Below, in pieces: positions 1-10,603 of a stretch of DNA of 64,000 nucleotides; the first letter of the stretch is position 1, and each line of letters opens with the position of its first letter. Position numbers and translations under genes: made by a program. This stretch comes from Chrysemys picta bellii. Its lineage: Eukaryota > Chordata > Testudines > Emydidae. The stretch is from NCBI RefSeq assembly GCF_011386835.1, contig NC_088791.1, positions 128,378,943 through 128,442,942 of the forward strand. The letters run 5' to 3'. A model generated the notes under the pieces. That model ran no database searches. It worked only from the letters and a program-made list of their open reading frames with translations, and had not been told where the DNA came from.

Positions 1-370
1 ACACAGAAGATGATTTTGGCTCCTTAAGTTTACTAGAAAAAAATATGATTAAGTAACTGATTATTGGACTTTCTGTCTCATATGAGCAGGTGGACTGCTT
101 CTAAAACACTATTCCGGTACATATTAGGGCCTGATCCAAAATGCATTGACTTCAGTGGTTTTGAATCTGATCCTTAATGCCTATCATGGCCAGCCAGACC
201 TAGTAGTTGGAACCAGAGTCTGCAGCCATGAGTCTCCTGGGTCAGGATACCGGAGGGTCAGCGGCAGCAGCCAAACTGGAGATCAGGAACTACAAGTCAG
301 ATGCCAGGAGTTAAGCTGAGTCAGGATGCCAATAGATCAAGCTGAAGGCGCAGGAATCACAAGGCACACA
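1..370. other. No gene; possible decayed LTR-type repeat
   Basis: No open frame or RNA gene is visible. Bases 185-345 are rich in 'cagg', 'gccag' and 'agtcagg' words, as in some turtle Gypsy-type LTR and leader regions, and a Gypsy integrase fragment follows at 505-780 on the minus strand. This could therefore be the downstream part of the same decayed retrotransposon, but I see no TG..CA ends, primer-binding site or polypurine tract to prove it. Confidence 0.3.
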
Positions 371-455
371 GTCTGCCACACATCACCTTCATATTGGTGC
401 ACATTACAAAATTCATTCCAGACATGGATGGGAAAAATTAGAGGGTACATTGATG
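371..455. repeat. Short palindromic MITE-like repeat, one arm
   Basis: The segment carries 'attggtgcacat', 'aaaattcattcc' and 'gaaaaattagaggg'. The same words recur at 47655-47765, where both arms of a hairpin-like unit are present. The copy here looks like half of such a unit. No transposase or target-site duplication was found. Confidence 0.45.
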
Positions 456-504
456 TAGACTCCTAATAAATGTAGGACTCATGCCAGAGCAGTAAGCTGT
501 GACC

Positions 505-780
505 TCAGTCAGAAGTGATATGAGCCGGAAGTCCATGAAGACTGACTAGGTTGTTTATCCAGAGCCAGGTGGTTTCCCCTGTGGACAATAAACCCATTGA
601 GGGAATGAAGTGAGCCATATTAGAAAAGCGATCTACCACTGTCAGGATGATCATGAAACCACTGGATTCCAGTAGTTCTACCACAGGGTCCAAGGAAATG
701 GGCTCTCAGGGCTGAGATGTGGATCTACAGAGATTGGAGGAGACAGCAGAGTTTCTGGTGGGGATCTTGATTCAGGCACA
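505..780 (-). pseudogene. Ty3/Gypsy retrotransposon integrase fragment
   Basis: The minus-strand frame over 505-693 reads as part of a retroviral-type integrase core. It contains a 'DRFSNMAHFIP' stretch, typical of the region after the first catalytic Asp in Ty3/Gypsy integrases, and it ends in 'HGLPAHITSD', where the family normally has the second catalytic Asp. Upstream, at 694-780, weak similarity continues in another frame, so there is at least one frameshift. The catalytic Glu region, RT, RNase H and gag are absent. Integrase normally joins retrotransposon cDNA to host DNA; this piece is far too short to work. A GC-rich repeat abuts its upstream side. Confidence 0.75.
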
Positions 781-790
781 CACCTGCAGG

Positions 791-1810
791 GCCAGTGCAA
801 GGATATTTTGCACCCTAGGCAAAACTTCCACCTTGCGCCCCCACCCACCCCCGCCCATAACATCGGTTCATTGAGGGGCAAATCCCAACGAACCTTTATA
901 GACTCCAGGGGCCAGCCGTGCCCAGGGGCTGCTCCCCAGACCAGGTTCCCCCCACCCCACCCCCCGGGAGCCCTCCCCACCCCGGCAGCCCCCGCCCCGA
1001 GTCCACTCACTGGCTTTGCCGGGCTTGGGCTGCTGCAGCAGCTTGGCAGGGAGGAGCTGCCTTCTGGGGGCTCCTAGGGGCTCCTGCAGCAGATGCATAT
1101 GGGCAGAGGCCCCCGTGCGCCCCCCCCCCCCCCGGCTTCCACCTCGCTGCGCTCGGGCTCTGCAGCTCCCAGGAGTGTGAGCCACTGCCACTGCCCCTCC
1201 TGGAGCAGGCTCAGGGCCCCACGCCCAGGCAGCAGCTCACATGCCCGGGAGCCGCAGAGCCCGAGTGTGGCGAGTGGGGAGCTGAGACGCGCACAGGGGC
1301 CTCTGCCTGCATGCATCTGCTGCAGTCTGCAGGAGCCCCCCGGGGGGGCGCCAGGCCGCAGCCTGGGCAGGAGGTTCGGGGGGCGCGGCTGCTCCCCGCT
1401 AGCAGTGCTGCTGCCTTTGCAGGGCTCCTGCCCCCCTGCGCTGTGCCGGCTCCTCCATGGCTGGGGCTCGCCGCTGACGCTCTGGCTCTCTGGTGCCTCC
1501 AGAAGGCGGCTCCTCCCTGGCGAGCCAGGGCACTGCTTTTTGGCACCCCCAGGGCCGTCCTTAGGATTTATAGGGCCCTATTATTAAACTGGTGCTCCTA
1601 TGCCCAACGGCGGCCTGAGCTTGCAGCCCGGCGGGGGCAGAGGGACAAGGCAGAAAGAATAACAAGACGCCTGGCCCGCCTCATGGTGGCAGAGAGTCAC
1701 AGTTCCCTGCAGAGACCCCTGTACCCTCTCCCTCACGCAGAATGGACATGCAGAAGGAACCTAATTAAAAGCACTAAACTTGGAAATAAAAAATGTCAGT
1801 CACAGGTTTT
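791..1810. repeat. GC-rich interspersed repeat, possibly two abutting elements
   Basis: This 1-kb block is strikingly GC-rich in an AT-rich neighbourhood. It starts near 'cagggccagtgcaagg' at about 793, and 'cagggccgtccttagg' appears at about 1550. Both resemble the outer ends of hAT-type elements common in turtles, so two elements may lie side by side. It contains C runs (near 1117) and CpG-rich stretches. Long frames such as 918-1814 are Pro/Ala/Gly-rich products of base composition and have no recognisable domain. No matching right end or target-site duplication was found, so the boundaries are approximate. Confidence 0.5.
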
Positions 1811-2490
1811 TTGATATGCCCTGAAGTTTGTCAGACATTTATTTGCAAAAACTTTGTAGTAAGGGTGAGTCAGCTATCTTGCTGAATACAACATTAAATA
1901 TTATGGAATACATGATGCAGCTCTTCTCTGTTTTACATTTTCTTAATCAGTATTTCTAAGCTGATTTTATATTTTAAATGTACTCTTAAGCCTTCATAAA
2001 GTAATCATTCCAGATTACTACATATTTAACTCACTGAAACAGACGTTATTTTAAATTAATCAGTCACAGAGGTTTAGTGTGTTCATAACAGTGTTCATTG
2101 CTTTTAGAAAAAGGGAACACTAATTTACTGTGTGTGATATCCATAACAATACACGTGTTTATGAAATTTCACCAACTTTAAAAAATATCTTTCCAAAGAT
2201 TTTAGGCATAACAAAGGATTTTATATCTTACTAAGGTACTGATTTTGCTTAAAACTAGTTCATCAGATAGTCAGAAGTAAAGAAAGGGAAACTCTTTGTC
2301 CAGCTATCTGGAAGCAAAGGGCTGTTGCTTCCTTCAGTGGGTGGGGGGAGAAGGGAGAAATGGATGGACAGAAAGGACAGGAAGACTTTGGAAGTAAGTT
2401 TTTTTACTATAGTAATTAAAATGTGCATTTTAGATAAGGGTGGTCTTTTGAAGAATTTATTTAAAAAACCATATGTCTGAAGATCCAAGC
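1811..2490. other. AT-rich DNA without recognisable feature
   Basis: No RNA gene, repeat end or convincing coding frame is visible. The short minus-strand frame at 2255-2488 has no recognisable domain. Confidence 0.6.
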
Positions 2491-2770
2491 ATTTAAGGCC
2501 AGGAAATCAATCTGAAGGAGCAAAGTGGAGCCAGGTTGTTCCGACAACTTCCGGTTCCTGCTGCTGGCTTAAGTAGGGCCAGTGGGCCAATCAGCTTCTC
2601 CAAAGCTCTGCCAATTGGACCTCAGGGTGGAGTCTCACATTGGGACTGGGCTTTGTGAGTTCCAGGTAAGCCATTGTCAGCAGGCCACCAGGTGGAGGGT
2701 TGGAGTGAATCCTACAGGCCTGGGTTCACGACCCAGGGGTCATGACAACATCTCAATACAGCAAAACACT
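2491..2770. repeat. Possible fragment of a Gypsy-type LTR
   Basis: The segment contains 'ttaagtagggccagtgggcc' and 'ggtcatgacaac' and has the composition of the LTR-like pieces elsewhere in the window. Paired ends and a target-site duplication are not visible. This is pattern recognition only. Confidence 0.3.
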
Positions 2771-3576
2771 TAATCCCAAGCATAAAGCTTAAGTGTCTTA
2801 CTGTATTGGGGCCTAAAAATCTGAACCAAAGCTACTGAAGACACTTGAAAGATTCCCATTGATTTCAGTGGACGTTGGATCAAGTCCCCACCATATTCAA
2901 TGTTTCTTCTTCATGAAAACTCCCAGTGAAGTCAGTGGGAGTTTTTCTAAGTGAGTAGGGTCTTCGCCAGCAGAATTGTGTTCCTGTGTTTTCTAGTGCA
3001 AAACAATTTCATACTTACTTTAGGATGAGACATAAAACTTAATGTCCTGACCATATGTCATCAGTTAAGACCCCATAGTATTTTCCTCAGAGTAGGGATG
3101 TTAAACTTGGTGCTCTGGTCAAATATCATTGTGTCTACCTAATCCTTCCTGCAATTTCAGTTGGATATGGTATCCTTCTTCACCACCCATCCTAAACTGT
3201 TATATAGTGTTCCATATGCCGTTAAACAGTTGCTATTTGCCACTCCAGAAGTAGCTGCATTTCAGTGGTGAATGAAGTAATCTCTATAGATCCATTGCTT
3301 ACCTCACAGGTGTTTTGCGTGGCTTATTTAACCATGTTTGTGAAGCACTTTTTGCTTCTCATCGGATAAGAGTGCAGTGGGGTTTTTTTATTATACTCAT
3401 TTTAAAAATATTTACAAGAAACTGAGTGAATTTGCAGTGGATGAAGTTTGCCAGATTGACAACTCAAGTAGCCTCTCTACACCAAATCACTCCCACGTGG
3501 AAGCTTTAGAAAAGTCTTCCTCACATTGTCGTATCATTCTGCCTCAGCCCTGTTCTGATGGGACCACTTAGGGGGA
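2771..3576. other. No gene; scattered copies of a short reptilian repeat motif
   Basis: There is no coding frame of substance. Variants of 'gacttcaatggga' (for example around 2860 and 2930) recur here and elsewhere in the window, as expected from very old interspersed repeats. Confidence 0.5.
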
Positions 3577-3584
3577 GATAGCAC

Positions 3585-3701
3585 TCGGGTGACCAGATGT
3601 CCCGATTTTGGGATCTTTTTCTTATATAGGCTCCTACTACCCCCCTGTTGTAAAAATCGACCCCTGTCCCGATTTTTCACACTTGCTGTCTAGTCACTCA
3701 A
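3585..3701. mobile_element. hAT-type MITE (GGGTGACCAGA family)
   Basis: A 117-bp element beginning 'tcgggtgaccag' and ending 'ctagtcactcaa', which are imperfect inverted repeats. It is flanked by gatagcac (3577-3584) and gatagcag (3702-3709), an 8-bp duplication with one mismatch, as hAT transposases make. It has no coding capacity, so it must have been moved by a transposase from elsewhere. A second copy with perfect flanks is at 20367-20488. The decayed ends and mismatched duplication suggest that this copy is the older one. Confidence 0.85.
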
Positions 3702-3709
3702 GATAGCAG

Positions 3710-3945
3710 TTTAGTGTCTCATCTAGGTCCTGATCCAAAGCCAGTGGGAAACCTTCAATTGACTTCAACAAGAACTGGATCAGACGCTCAGTCCTTTGCC
3801 GCTCTGCCAAAATTGCCAATAAAGGGTATGAATTGGTGCCATGTGTGATGGCGACTAAATACACACATTACACCTATTTCCCCATGTTAAGTATCCTCAC
3901 ACCTTCTTGTCAAACTGTTTGAAATGGGCCATCTTGATTATCACT
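3710..3945. other. No feature seen
   Basis: Non-coding, with one 'aattgacttcaa' motif near 3758. Nothing else is recognised. Confidence 0.5.
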
Positions 3946-4172
3946 ACACATTTTTTTTTCTCCTGCTGATAATTTCTCATCTTAATTAATTAGCTTCTTA
4001 CAGTTGGTAGGGCAACTCCCACCTTTTCGTGTTCTCTGTATGTGTATATATATCTCCTTACTATATGTTCCATTCTGTGCCTCCAATCAAGTGGGCTGTA
4101 GCCCCCGAAAGCTTATGCTCAAATAAACGTATTAGTCTTTAAGGTGCCACAAGTACTCCTGTTCTTTTTGTA
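3946..4172 (+). mobile_element. Penelope-like element fragment with decayed hairpin
   Basis: The block 'agtgggctgtagcccc' + 'cgaaagcttatgctc' + 'aaataaacgtattagtc' + 'aaggtgccacaagtactcct' is the terminal unit also present at 47192-47339, 59739-59915 and 60250-60382. Upstream, the AT-rich 'tgtgtatatatatctcctta' belongs to the same unit. In Penelope-like retroelements such terminal repeats hold hammerhead-type hairpins. Here the first core box is lost (ccaatca), while the GAAA box survives near 4107. Family assignment is from memory. Confidence 0.6.
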
Positions 4173-4945
4173 AATAGCCATTAAGCATTGGACAGAGACC
4201 ACTAAGTCATTTCACAGAAGCCAATTAACAGATTTTGACTAATGTTGGGAACCATTGATATGGCCAGCATTCAAACCAGCAACCTACATGTGGAAATGTC
4301 CTTATCACCAACCTCTTGAGCCATCAAGTTCCTACATTTATATATTCCAGGCTTACTAAGGTGCACACTTGTGGTATTTACCTTCCTCCTAGGGGCCTTG
4401 TGAAGCTTCCCAGTTGTAAATCCTATAGAGCTCTTCAGATGGAAGATGCTTTATAATTGCAAAAGGCTGTTTTTGTTTTTCCCAGTCTGTTCATTATGAA
4501 AGCATTGAATTATATAAAAAACCTACTGTAAAACTGTCATCTTTCCTGTTACATCACAGCAATAACTATGCTGGCTCAGTAGCTTTTTAAAATTGACCGA
4601 GATATTTATTCCCATTGGTTCACATGCCAATGTAATTTTTCCTAGTTGGAAACAGTTGTTGAACTGGAAATGTAACTCTTGCCCAACAGTTATTTTATAG
4701 GCATGTTTCCCTAATACAGAGACAATAAATAGGCATTTTTGTGGTACTAAATATTGTAAAGATTATCCTCTTTTGGTGGGTTAGCCAATTACAATAAGTT
4801 CATGAGCAGCTTGTCAGAACGGAACAATAATCATTTTAAATTTTTGAATAAAGGTTTTGCACATTTTTAAGTTTCATCTTGTTGTCTGCCTGTGAATGCT
4901 TTGAACTGTTAATAACCATAATATAATAAATCTTTAAAGCACTTT
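4173..4945. other. AT-rich DNA without recognisable feature
   Basis: No coding frame, RNA gene or clear repeat end is seen. Confidence 0.55.
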
Positions 4946-5065
4946 GCCTTTTTAGAGCATTTTACTAACGATCATCACAACACCCCTGTAAAATAGTTAA
5001 GTAACGTATTATTTCCCCCATTTTACAGGTAGGGAAACTGAATCATAAATCAATTTCCTCCCCCT
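4946..5065 (+). repeat. Ancient MIR/CORE-SINE-like tail
   Basis: The words 'cattttacaggtagggaaac' and 'tcacaacacccctgtaaaat' match the well-known MIR/L2-type tail found across amniotes. Related stretches occur at 17780-18220 and 45930-46050. The copy is heavily diverged and no head or poly-A survives. Confidence 0.5.
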
Positions 5066-6620
5066 CCCTCCCATAATGAATTCACACAGGAAAGCACAGT
5101 GTTAGGGCAATATTGTATCTAACTACTACAAAGAGGAGAGGCTTTGCAGAGTTACGTTTAATTACATCTGCTGGACAATAAACTGAACACAAGTACGGAC
5201 GGTCAAAACATTCAGAGTTTTGATATTTTTCTATTAAAAAAAAAGGAACATATCAAATTTTTGTGACCATTGTCATGAAACATTTTGTTTTGTTTTCCAA
5301 ATGACTCACAAGTTCAACAGAGGAAAAAAATACATTTGTGCAGTCTCATCATAAAAAGGGGCCGGAGCTGTAAAATATCAATCTGGGTCCAAACTTTCCC
5401 CAAATTTAGCAATGCTTAGATATGGGGTTTCCATTCAGCCTATTATAGTCACAGGGATCAGCTTCAAAGGTTGGATCTGAAGCTGTAGCTTTCCAGACCT
5501 GGGAGTTTACTCCACTACTTTGAAGTGAATATACCTTTTTTTAATGCCAGATTGTTTGGTCCGCGGCACTGCCTTAAACAGGGCATCCAGCTCAAAGGAT
5601 TGTTACGTCTAAAAGTTACATGGTTTTTAACTTTCATTCTTTATGGTATAAGACAAATTCCCATATATCTCTTTAAAATAATTCATACAATCAGCTTTTC
5701 TCTATCTCTGTAACAGTACTTTCTATTTAAGTAAGTCTGGGATTTTGATTCCGAGAGCACTTCACATGAGGCGGGTGAGCATAATACACATACACGAAGC
5801 ACCACTGAAGAGCAGCTACCTCTGGGTGGAAGGATGATGGACAGCCTGTGCAAAATGCACAACCGTGGGGAGTGGAGTTTTAGGGAAAGTGCTATGGGAT
5901 CTTTGATTGCCACACAGATAAGAAAATACCACTGATTTCAACACATCACCTGAAAGCTAGATGTACGCTAAACTGCCTGGAGCACAACTTACCTTAGGAA
6001 GACTGAATGGTTGAGTTGGCCTTTCCAAAATTTGAACCTGCAGTTCCAAGGGATTTAGGTATTTAAAAAGCAGTGCTAAGCCATAATGCTTTCAGTCTCA
6101 GAGTTTTCCAGTTCTTTTTTGCACTTGGTTTCAATGCATCCTCTGCCACCACTGTACACAAATCTACAGTAATACAACACTGAAATATATAATGCTACTG
6201 CTTCTATATAGTGTACATGTCAAGTTTTATTTAATTTCCTTTTTCTGGTCAGTTACAATATTAATATTATAGCAATCTCTTTAATTATCTAAAAGAATAA
6301 CAAAACATTAAATATTTGTGTATTTAGTACAATATGTGAACTCTGTGGTTATAAAATAGCTCCTCCTGTCCAATTGTCAGAATATGGAGAATTGCATCGT
6401 CAGCACTTCATGCAACAAATATGCACAGTGTGCAACTCATAGTATTCAGCTGCCTTTTTTCATATATGGTGTCAGTCTCCGACAGTGAAATAGTCTTTAA
6501 AGTTGATGACATAACATTGGCTTTTACAGATCAACACATTGTCTGATTTGGTTAGAAATCTGCATTTTGTTTCCTTTCTGTGGCTCTTTAGAAAGTGTGT
6601 TTGTCTCTTGAAGGTGATGT
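5066..6620. other. AT-rich DNA without recognisable feature
   Basis: No host gene, structured RNA or mobile-element boundary was recognised. The two short frames here, 5525-5713 on the plus strand and 5683-5913 on the minus strand, have no domain. Confidence 0.55.
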
Positions 6621-7495
6621 AGCTGATGACTCAGGTTGTCCCTGCAGTGCTATGTTACAAATCACCTATTTATTGTCCGGCTATACCGAAAGAAGGACAG
6701 GATACACTTGATATGGATTTTAATCAGGCCGCAACTTTATTATATAGATGTCTGGGACTAACCAGCAGATAAAGTGTACAGGGCAGGCAAATCCATGTTT
6801 ATTCAAATCATTACTCGGGGCTTCCACCAGCCCCCCTTCATTTTCCATCTAGGTCCTCCAGCCAACCCATGGCTTGGACCTTATCATCCACCCCCCTCAT
6901 AGGAGGGTTAAGAACAGGGGGAGTTGGCTCCCTGCTGTACCAATCATAGGAGTCCCAAACCCCCACAATTGTTCTGTTCCTTTATCCTGCACCTCCTTTT
7001 AAGTCATTTACCAGGCCATTTATCTGGTCACTGGATGCCTTCCCTGTTGGACCTGCACTGGACATCTGCCCCACCCTTACAAAATAAGTTGCGACATCTA
7101 GCCTACCACCTTTTCTTCTTACCAGAAAAGGTCCTCCCTGACACCCGCTGTGGGGAAGATGAAAAAAACTCACTTCCACCAGCCCCCCTAAAAAGGAGCG
7201 ATTAGCACAGTGCCCACAGCAGGTCTTAACCCAACCCGATATTTGCCACCTCTAGGGGAGGGAGGGTGGGTGCTTCCTTGCCTGCTGCTTGGAGAAAGAG
7301 CTTCCAACACCCAGGGCTTGCTCCTTTATAGCCTTCTGACCTCACATTCCCAGGGAGTGAGTCAGTGCTGCAAAGCTGACCACCACTCACCTTTTGCAGC
7401 AGTTTCTGACCTTCCCGCAGCCCGCCATAAAGCCCAGACAATGTTCCTCTGACTTCAGATGTGGTGCGGTCATTATTGAAGTACACCTGAAAAAA
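6621..7495. repeat. Unidentified moderately GC-rich repeat-like block
   Basis: The composition differs from the flanks, with several runs of 'ccaccagcccccc' and 'cacccccctcat'. 'cttccaccagccccc' occurs twice (about 6819 and 7169), which suggests internal duplication. It may be an LTR-type insertion, but no paired ends were found. The frames at 6924-7205 and 7226-7519 show no domain. Confidence 0.3.
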
Positions 7496-8770
7496 AAGTA
7501 CACCTTTTTTGCACTGCACTTTGGCTCTTGTCTATCTCTTTTAAAGTGGGGCTGTCCCTTGAGCTATCATTGGCATAATATTGGGTGAGGGAGTGATTGC
7601 TATGCATGATTCTCCATGAGAAGATGTACCTTTATTGTTATGAGATTTCTCTGTCTTTCTTTGTGCTCTTTCTCCTCTTACTCCTTTCAATATGCAGTGG
7701 AGTGAAGTTGATGTGTATGTGTTTGGGGGGTTTTTTTAGGTCCCAATATTGATTATGCTGGAAGCAGAAGACCCGTTTGCTTATCCCCAAGAAAACCTAG
7801 TGTGGATGAGTGCCTATGGGGTGAGACCAGGTTTATATTGAAATACACTTTTGGGTTTCTCTGATTGGGTTTCTCTGATGGTCTATTTTTTTCCTTAATT
7901 TATTGTCTAATAAAAATTACCTTGGAGACATTAAAAGTAATTAAATTAGGATAGATTTTTAAAAGGTTTGGTTATTTATTAAGGCAGTGTTTATACTAGA
8001 ATTCGGACTGATATCGCAGTTATTTCTACCACTCCCAGGTTTTACTGAATGAGAGGTGTTGTGTTCAGTAAGGCCAGATGGTGGAGGGAATTAACAGCTG
8101 CCTCAAACTCTAGCATAGGTGTGAGATTAGGAATAAATTATACTACGGTGGCAATTATCCTAGTCACAGTAACCAAAGCATATGTAATACAGGGGGAATG
8201 TTTAGTTTGGCCATTGATTCAGAGCGTGTTACTATCCTTTGGAGGGTAGCGTATTTGTTTAAGTGAGCCATAAAATTTCCTAATAGCCTTGACAAATTCT
8301 TGGTTCAGTCTTATGGATTTATCCATTCAGTACTTGTGAAAGTAAATTAGGGAAATTCATCTGTTGCCTATTAAGATTGGTAAGGATTATCAAGGTGCAT
8401 TATAAAACAAGCTCACTAAACCAGCATCAGCATTCTAGGTATTAGTGATGATGCCTTTTGAAAGTGGAAAAATTGGTTTTGTAGTTGTGTCAGACCTGGA
8501 CATACAAAAGTGGCATTTATTAACAATGAATGCTGTATCCTGTTTCCTCATGCCTCTGACATCACTTTAAGGGTTGCATGTCCATTAAATGTGTTTCAGA
8601 CATCACACTGCATCTAGTTAAGCAAAATGACTAATAGATAGAAATTCTATTTCAAATTCCAAACCATTAATATTTTTCTCTAGAATTTTTTGTCTTCTAG
8701 GTCATCAACATGCAGTTCAACTATCTGGGAAGACTACTGAAGTTTCAACTGATCAGTCTGACTGTCCTTT
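7496..8770 (+). other. Non-coding DNA upstream of the let-7a hairpin
   Basis: This would be part of the primary microRNA transcript or its promoter-side flank if the transcript runs on the + strand. I can identify no exon, splice site pair or promoter element with confidence. No mobile element end is visible. Confidence 0.4.
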
Positions 8771-8848
8771 GGGGTGAGGTAGTAGGTTGTATAGTTTTAG
8801 GGTTATACCCTGCCTGTCAGATAACTATACAATCTACTGTCTTTCCTG
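8771..8848 (+). ncRNA. MIRLET7A3: let-7a microRNA precursor hairpin (let-7a-3 by linkage)
   Basis: The 5p arm carries the complete 22-nt let-7a mature sequence at 8775-8796, with seed gaggtag. The matching 3p arm (start ctatacaatctactg) is at 8825-8845. The two pair around a loop of about 28 nt, giving a normal pre-let-7 length. Let-7 loads into Argonaute and represses targets such as LIN28, HMGA2 and RAS family mRNAs in other vertebrates. The isoform is called a-3 because let-7b lies 1.75 kb downstream on the same strand, as in mammals and birds. The loop reads 'tcagataac' before the 3p arm and lacks the GGAG tetranucleotide bound by the LIN28 zinc knuckles. Mature identity is near certain; the paralogue number is inferred from linkage. 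Confidence 0.97.
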
Positions 8849-10518
8849 AAGTGGCTGTAATATCAACGCTGGATGTGTCTTCAAAACATAAAACAAAAAT
8901 ACTCTAAGTGGGATGGTCCCTGGCTTCTTCCACTCATTTGCAGTTTTGCAGCTGGATTCAAATAGAATACAAAAACTAGCTTTAGTTAGTCTATGCCTTA
9001 GAAGTTTTTCATGAGGTACTTTAACAAGTACTGGAATTCTGTATTCGAATTTCTCTCATCAGTTTAAGCATATTATAGATTATTGATGTCAGGCTCTTTT
9101 TACAGCTATGGTAGGGATTGTAGGACATTCTACTTGTCTATTAGCAATACATTTGTGGAATTAATCATATTAAGTTTTAACCTTTGGAGACTGAAGTATT
9201 GAAACCCTGGATATAATAGGTCTCATAGGGCTATGGTTGAAGCACATTGTCTGGATGGTTATGGGAGTTTGAACTACCGTTGCCTGTATGATACCTATCT
9301 AGAGATAAATAGGGATGTTCGTTTCTATGAATGTCACTTCAGCACCTTTCCCCAACATTGAACACACTGAAATTATTGTTAAAGTTTGTCAGATTGCAAA
9401 ATATGAAAATACTTTTACTTTAGCTAGTAGCGTTTGCTTACTAGAGTTTGATATTGGAATGAGCTCCACATGGGCAGAACCTGCACCTGTATGGAGCTCA
9501 CTGCAGGATGGAGGCCGAAGGTTGCAAACATCGTGGTATCAGAAGAGCAACCGGCCACTGAGTCACAGTTACCAGAGTATCTTGTATAAAGAATGTTCTC
9601 TTTTGTGATCTAATAAGAGGATTCCGTTTTAGAAAGGACATTTTAATTGGATATTTTAAAATATTAGCCCCTTAATACCGAAAGTTGGGTTTCCCTAGTA
9701 TGCATCTCACAGCCATTTACTGGATTGTACTGCCATCCCCAGCATCAGAGGATTTAGTAAGAATCTGCCGTTGAACTCTTACTGCTATTAGACTAGCACT
9801 CATACAGTGCTCCAATGTCTGTAATTTATATTAAAAACCAATTGAATTTTCACTATTTTCAGTGAGTCACTGGGAGTATGTATGACAGGGTGCAGAGGTA
9901 ATGTATGATCTCCAGTGAACAGTGGGTTAACTCCAGCTCTGCATCCCTTCCCCTAGCATATGTGCTCAGGGGAAAGGCCGTCAGAGTAGCCACTTGGAAG
10001 ACAGATGGCCTGATTCTCCATTGCCCTGCACCATGTGCAGTCGTTTACATCCAGTGCAAAAGTGCGCATAAAATGTTACCATTGGAGCGTGGTGGCAGTT
10101 TGCACCCACTTTGCACAAGTGGCAGTGGCAGTTTAAGGTGCAGGGCAGAAATGGACCCAAAGCAGAGAGCATGCATTTTGGGAAATTGAGTTCCACCTCG
10201 GGAGTGATGATGCTAGCATTATTGAGTTTTTCTGTTCGTTGATTGCTGATTTATCTTACTTTCTTGTTACAAACATTACACTGAGAGGAAGAGTCCTTGC
10301 TGACTGAAACTCTTATTTCTACTGAGTCATTCCACCAGTTTGCACCGGGACTGTCAGGAAGGACTGATAGCAAAGTTCGCAAGTGTGCTATTCTTTCTAT
10401 AGGTAACAAAGAAAGGATATATGGACTATTAGAGCACAAGAGATTTCTACTTGGGGATTGTGGATGCAAAGCCCACTGAATTGCTAACCTTCTTCAAAAG
10501 AACTTACTTATGCTCTAG
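8849..10518 (+). other. Spacer between the two let-7 hairpins
   Basis: This 1.67-kb spacer is probably transcribed as part of one primary transcript, by analogy with other vertebrates. The frame at 9315-9608 has no recognisable domain. At 10008-10160, 'ctgattctccattgccctgc' and 'aaggtgcagggcag' form a loose inverted pair seen again in part near 48965-49025, so a small MITE-like repeat probably sits in the spacer. No third microRNA hairpin was recognised. Confidence 0.5.
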
Positions 10519-10519
10519 C

Positions 10520-10603
10520 AGGGTGAGGTAGTAGGTTGTGTGGTTTCAGGGTAGTGATTTTGCCCCAATCAGGAGATAACTATACAACCTACTGCCTTCC
10601 CTG
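10520..10603 (+). ncRNA. MIRLET7B: let-7b microRNA precursor hairpin
   Basis: The 5p arm holds the complete 22-nt let-7b sequence at 10524-10545. It differs from let-7a in the tail, with 'gttgtgtggtt' in place of 'gttgtatagtt'. The 3p arm (ctatacaacctactgcc) is at 10580-10601. The pre-element loop contains TGAT at about 10555-10558 and GGAG at 10572-10575. These match the two LIN28-binding motifs described for let-7 precursors, so LIN28 control is likely retained. It lies downstream of let-7a on the same strand, consistent with one bicistronic primary RNA. The flanks pair further (agggtgagg with ccttccct), as expected for Drosha processing. Confidence 0.97.

Noticed and set aside
918..1814. 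298-codon + frame
   Set aside because: Lies in a very GC-rich repeat; Pro/Ala/Gly/Cys-rich, overlapped by open frames on both strands, no domain.
9315..9608. 97-codon + frame between the let-7 hairpins
   Set aside because: No domain and located inside the microRNA spacer; a micropeptide is possible but nothing supports it.
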